64,000 bases of DNA from Fulvia fulva (Eukaryota; Ascomycota; Dothideomycetes; Mycosphaerellales; Mycosphaerellaceae): the NCBI RefSeq assembly GCF_020509005.1, contig NC_063012.1, positions 10,478,001-10,542,000 of the forward strand, given 5' to 3'. Under the pieces are notes generated by a model, which was given only the letters and a program-made list of their open reading frames with translations, searched no databases and had not been told where the DNA came from. The translations under genes and the position numbers were made by a program. This document shows, one piece after another, positions 62,013 through 64,000 of this stretch. Each line of letters begins with the position of its first letter. Positions within the stretch are counted from its first letter, which is position 1.

Positions 62013-63666
62013 TTAGACATCCTCGTCGTCCTCGTCCTCACTCTCCGCAAGATCCTCCGAATCCGAGCTGTCGATGCTGACCGGCGACGATGAGGGACTG
62101 CTATGGATCCCCGGCACAAAGGTCAAATCGGCCATGTCTCGAAGCCACTGCTGGGCACTCTTGTTGGTAAATTGTGCCTTGAATGCGATGGTCTCGTCCT
62201 TGGACGCCTTGGCCTTCTCAGTCTCAGCTGTGCCCTCCGGCACAAACTTCGTTGCCACAGCAGCATTGTGGCTGCGCGGTTGGGATGGCGTGTAATGGTA
62301 TTGCGAAGCCGCTCCGATCGATATGTAGCGAAGAGGGCTTGTGGGTGGTAATGCTGCTGACAGCTGCTTCAGGAAATCGGCCCAGCAGTCGCTGGCTAGA
62401 CTGTCTGGTGCAGGGCATTGCAAGGTCATCTTCAAACACGGAATGTCAGTCCTTGCCCGTGGGAGCTTGCCGGTGTCTCAGACTGAGTAACATACCTTCC
62501 ACAAGCTGATCGACTTTAGGTTGAATTTTGTCAGCGCTCGTACCAGCACATCACCAGGAACGTTCGCCATGCCGAACTCGAGGCTGTTCAGTGCAGCGAG
62601 CTGGACCGACGGGGTGTGGAGAATATCCTACCAAAGAAGGGGTGTCAGTCATGTTCAGAAGTCAGATACCACTTCTTCAGATCGCTTTGCGAACATTGAA
62701 GCGCGGCACTGCACGATGTGCTCACTCAAACACCTTGTATCCTCCTGTGGCACATACCGTGTGGCCGCTTGTGGCTGAGACAGGTCTTGAAAGCCACTCA
62801 ATGGACCGCTGTCCCATGAACTGGTCGGTCACGAAGTTGAGTCGCAGTGACTGCAAGTTCGTGGCGGTGTGCAAGAATTGACGAAGAGGCGCTTCGAAGC
62901 TATTGTGGTCGTTGTATGTGGCCCATGGAGCTAGGTCGGCTGCTGTACCGGCGCCGCCGCCAATAGAGAGCATAAGAGTGTTGGTCTCTGCCAGCACTGC
63001 ACGTATACTCTGACCAGACGCGGTCGGAGGCAGAAGGAAGGAGTCAAACGGCAAGTGCGGCAGGCGGCGTAGAATCACTTCGATGTTGGTTGGACGAGCC
63101 TGAGCTCTTCCGAGAGCAGTGAGCAAGACAGGGAGTACTTGACCCGGATCCTGTAATGCGCCCCTGAAGCCGAATGACCAACCCCATGACCGCCAGCGAG
63201 CATTGAGGCCATCTCGAAATCGTCCAGCGCCATCGTAGTCCCTCAGACCCACGCAACGCAGGTTGGGTAGCTTAGAAAAGGCTTCAGCAAGCATCTCACA
63301 TGCGGCGCCTGTCTGGAGAAGTACATCGCGAGTCAGGCGGCCATGCAGAATCCGGTCGTGGACCAGCCCGACGCCTGCACTTAGTGTCTGTGTTCCGATG
63401 ATGACCTCCGTGAGCTTGGCTGCCAGTCCAGGGTGGCGAGAGATGCCAATAAGTGCATCAAGACTTTCGTGCTCGAGCATGAACTGACGCTTTGTGAAGA
63501 ACTCGTTGGCGAATGTGTTGAACAGCTTCGTCTCGATTTGTTGGCATGTGCGCCGAAAGGGTCCAAGTTCTGCCGTGGTGAGGAAGGAGGCGATCCTGAT
63601 GAGCACTTCTTGCGGTAAGTCGTCCAGCGCGGACGAGTCGGGCTGCGTGGTGGCAGAGGTGGCCAT
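62013..63666 (-). CDS. F-box protein
   Basis: Likely substrate adaptor of an SCF ubiquitin ligase. Exons 62758-63666, 62496-62627 and 62013-62429 give 485 residues. The N-terminal F-box reads LDDLPQEVLIRIASFLTTAE followed by LGPFRRTCQQIETKLFNTF, then the fungal extension FFTKRQFMLEHESLDALIGI. The middle contains leucine-rich segments (LPNLRCVGLRDYDG, LQSLRLNFVTDQFMGQRSIE, LAALNSLEFGMANVP), suggesting an LRR-like substrate domain. The C-terminus is acidic and Ser-rich (SIDSSDSEDLAESEDEDDED). Introns are 130 and 66 bp, each with CTGAC branches. The substrate is unknown. Confidence 0.9.
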
Positions 63667-63927
63667 GGTGAGTTGGGGATGTTTGGTGGTAGTGAAGTTG
63701 TTTACAGGAAGACATGCAGAGGTGCGACGTTGGGTGGCACATCTCTGAGGCAGCCGCGCGCTAGTGCGCTGGTGCCTTGCTGCACCTGCCGTTTCGGGAG
63801 CTCGCACAACTATCCAACTTCGACTTCACCTTGCAACCCTACAACATTGCACCCTCACTCACCCACAACGAATACAACATACACTCCGTCTCTGATACAC
63901 TGACAGTTCACCGCAAGAATCGACACG
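63667..63927. promoter_or_regulatory. Divergent promoter region
   Basis: 261 bp between the start codons of the F-box gene and the gene entering the right edge. CT-rich and CA-rich sequence precedes the plus-strand start. No specific site identified. Confidence 0.35.
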
Positions 63928-64000
63928 ATGCCAGCGCTCCGTGACAGGAAGCGAGCGGCTTCACCCGTGGCCGATCCAGACCCGCCACGAAAGACTCGCG
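63928..64000 (+). CDS. Gene truncated by the window edge
   Basis: An ATG at 63928 opens a frame still open at the end of the window (MPALRDRKRAASPVADPDPP...). The basic, Pro-rich start suggests a nuclear protein, but only 24 codons are visible and no family can be named. Confidence 0.5.
   Translation, partial: MPALRDRKRAASPVADPDPPRKTR

Overview
The window is nuclear DNA of a filamentous ascomycete (Pezizomycotina). Short GT-AG introns (about 45-160 bp) with CTGAC/CTAAC branch sites interrupt many genes. Gene content is typical of the group: homoisocitrate dehydrogenase of the fungal lysine pathway, PalC of the ambient-pH pathway, a Ppo-type fatty-acid oxygenase, DUF2235 and DUF1769 proteins, and a fungal transcription-factor-domain protein. 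A Dothideomycete is my best guess, but nothing in the sequence proves it. No tRNA, rRNA, CRISPR or prophage was recognised.

Layout. 0-10 kb: a secreted bilirubin-oxidase-like multicopper oxidase, a gene-poor stretch with a cryptic multi-exon gene, a translin/TRAX protein, a DUF2235 hydrolase-like protein and a second cryptic gene divergent from it. 10-20 kb: a PpoC-like oxygenase converging on a phenol-2-monooxygenase-type flavoprotein, then an EF-hand MscS channel. 20-25 kb: GDP-mannose pyrophosphorylase alpha-like subunit, DUF1769 protein, LYS12, and a 156-bp MITE upstream of LYS12. 25-35 kb: a secreted lysozyme-like protein, a transcription-factor-domain protein, two NTF2-like proteins, PalC and a GNAT-like protein. 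35-42 kb: EMC3 and SPC2 back to back, a FAH-family hydratase, an unknown protein and EMP24. 43-50 kb: a Myb-like-repeat protein, an unknown Ser/Thr-rich protein and a second, larger MscS channel. 50-56 kb: an accessory region with two genes sharing an unfamiliar domain and motif, a 139-bp tandem duplication, microsatellites and several short dispersed repeats. 56-64 kb: peroxisomal malate synthase, three small genes of unknown function, an F-box protein and the start of a gene cut by the window edge.

Most recognisable genes are housekeeping or enzyme genes that do not form one pathway. EMC3, SPC2 and EMP24 all act at the ER membrane or in ER export, and the first two share a 241-bp intergenic region. 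The two MscS channels are distant paralogues. The least explained material is (i) a family of about 110-bp dispersed intergenic repeats (at least eight copies) and (ii) the gene pair at 51.1-55.2 kb, which shares a C-terminal winged-helix-like module and a DxxMxDxP-type motif. Exon coordinates were deduced by eye from splice signals and reading-frame continuity; totals were checked to be multiples of three where a protein length is given.
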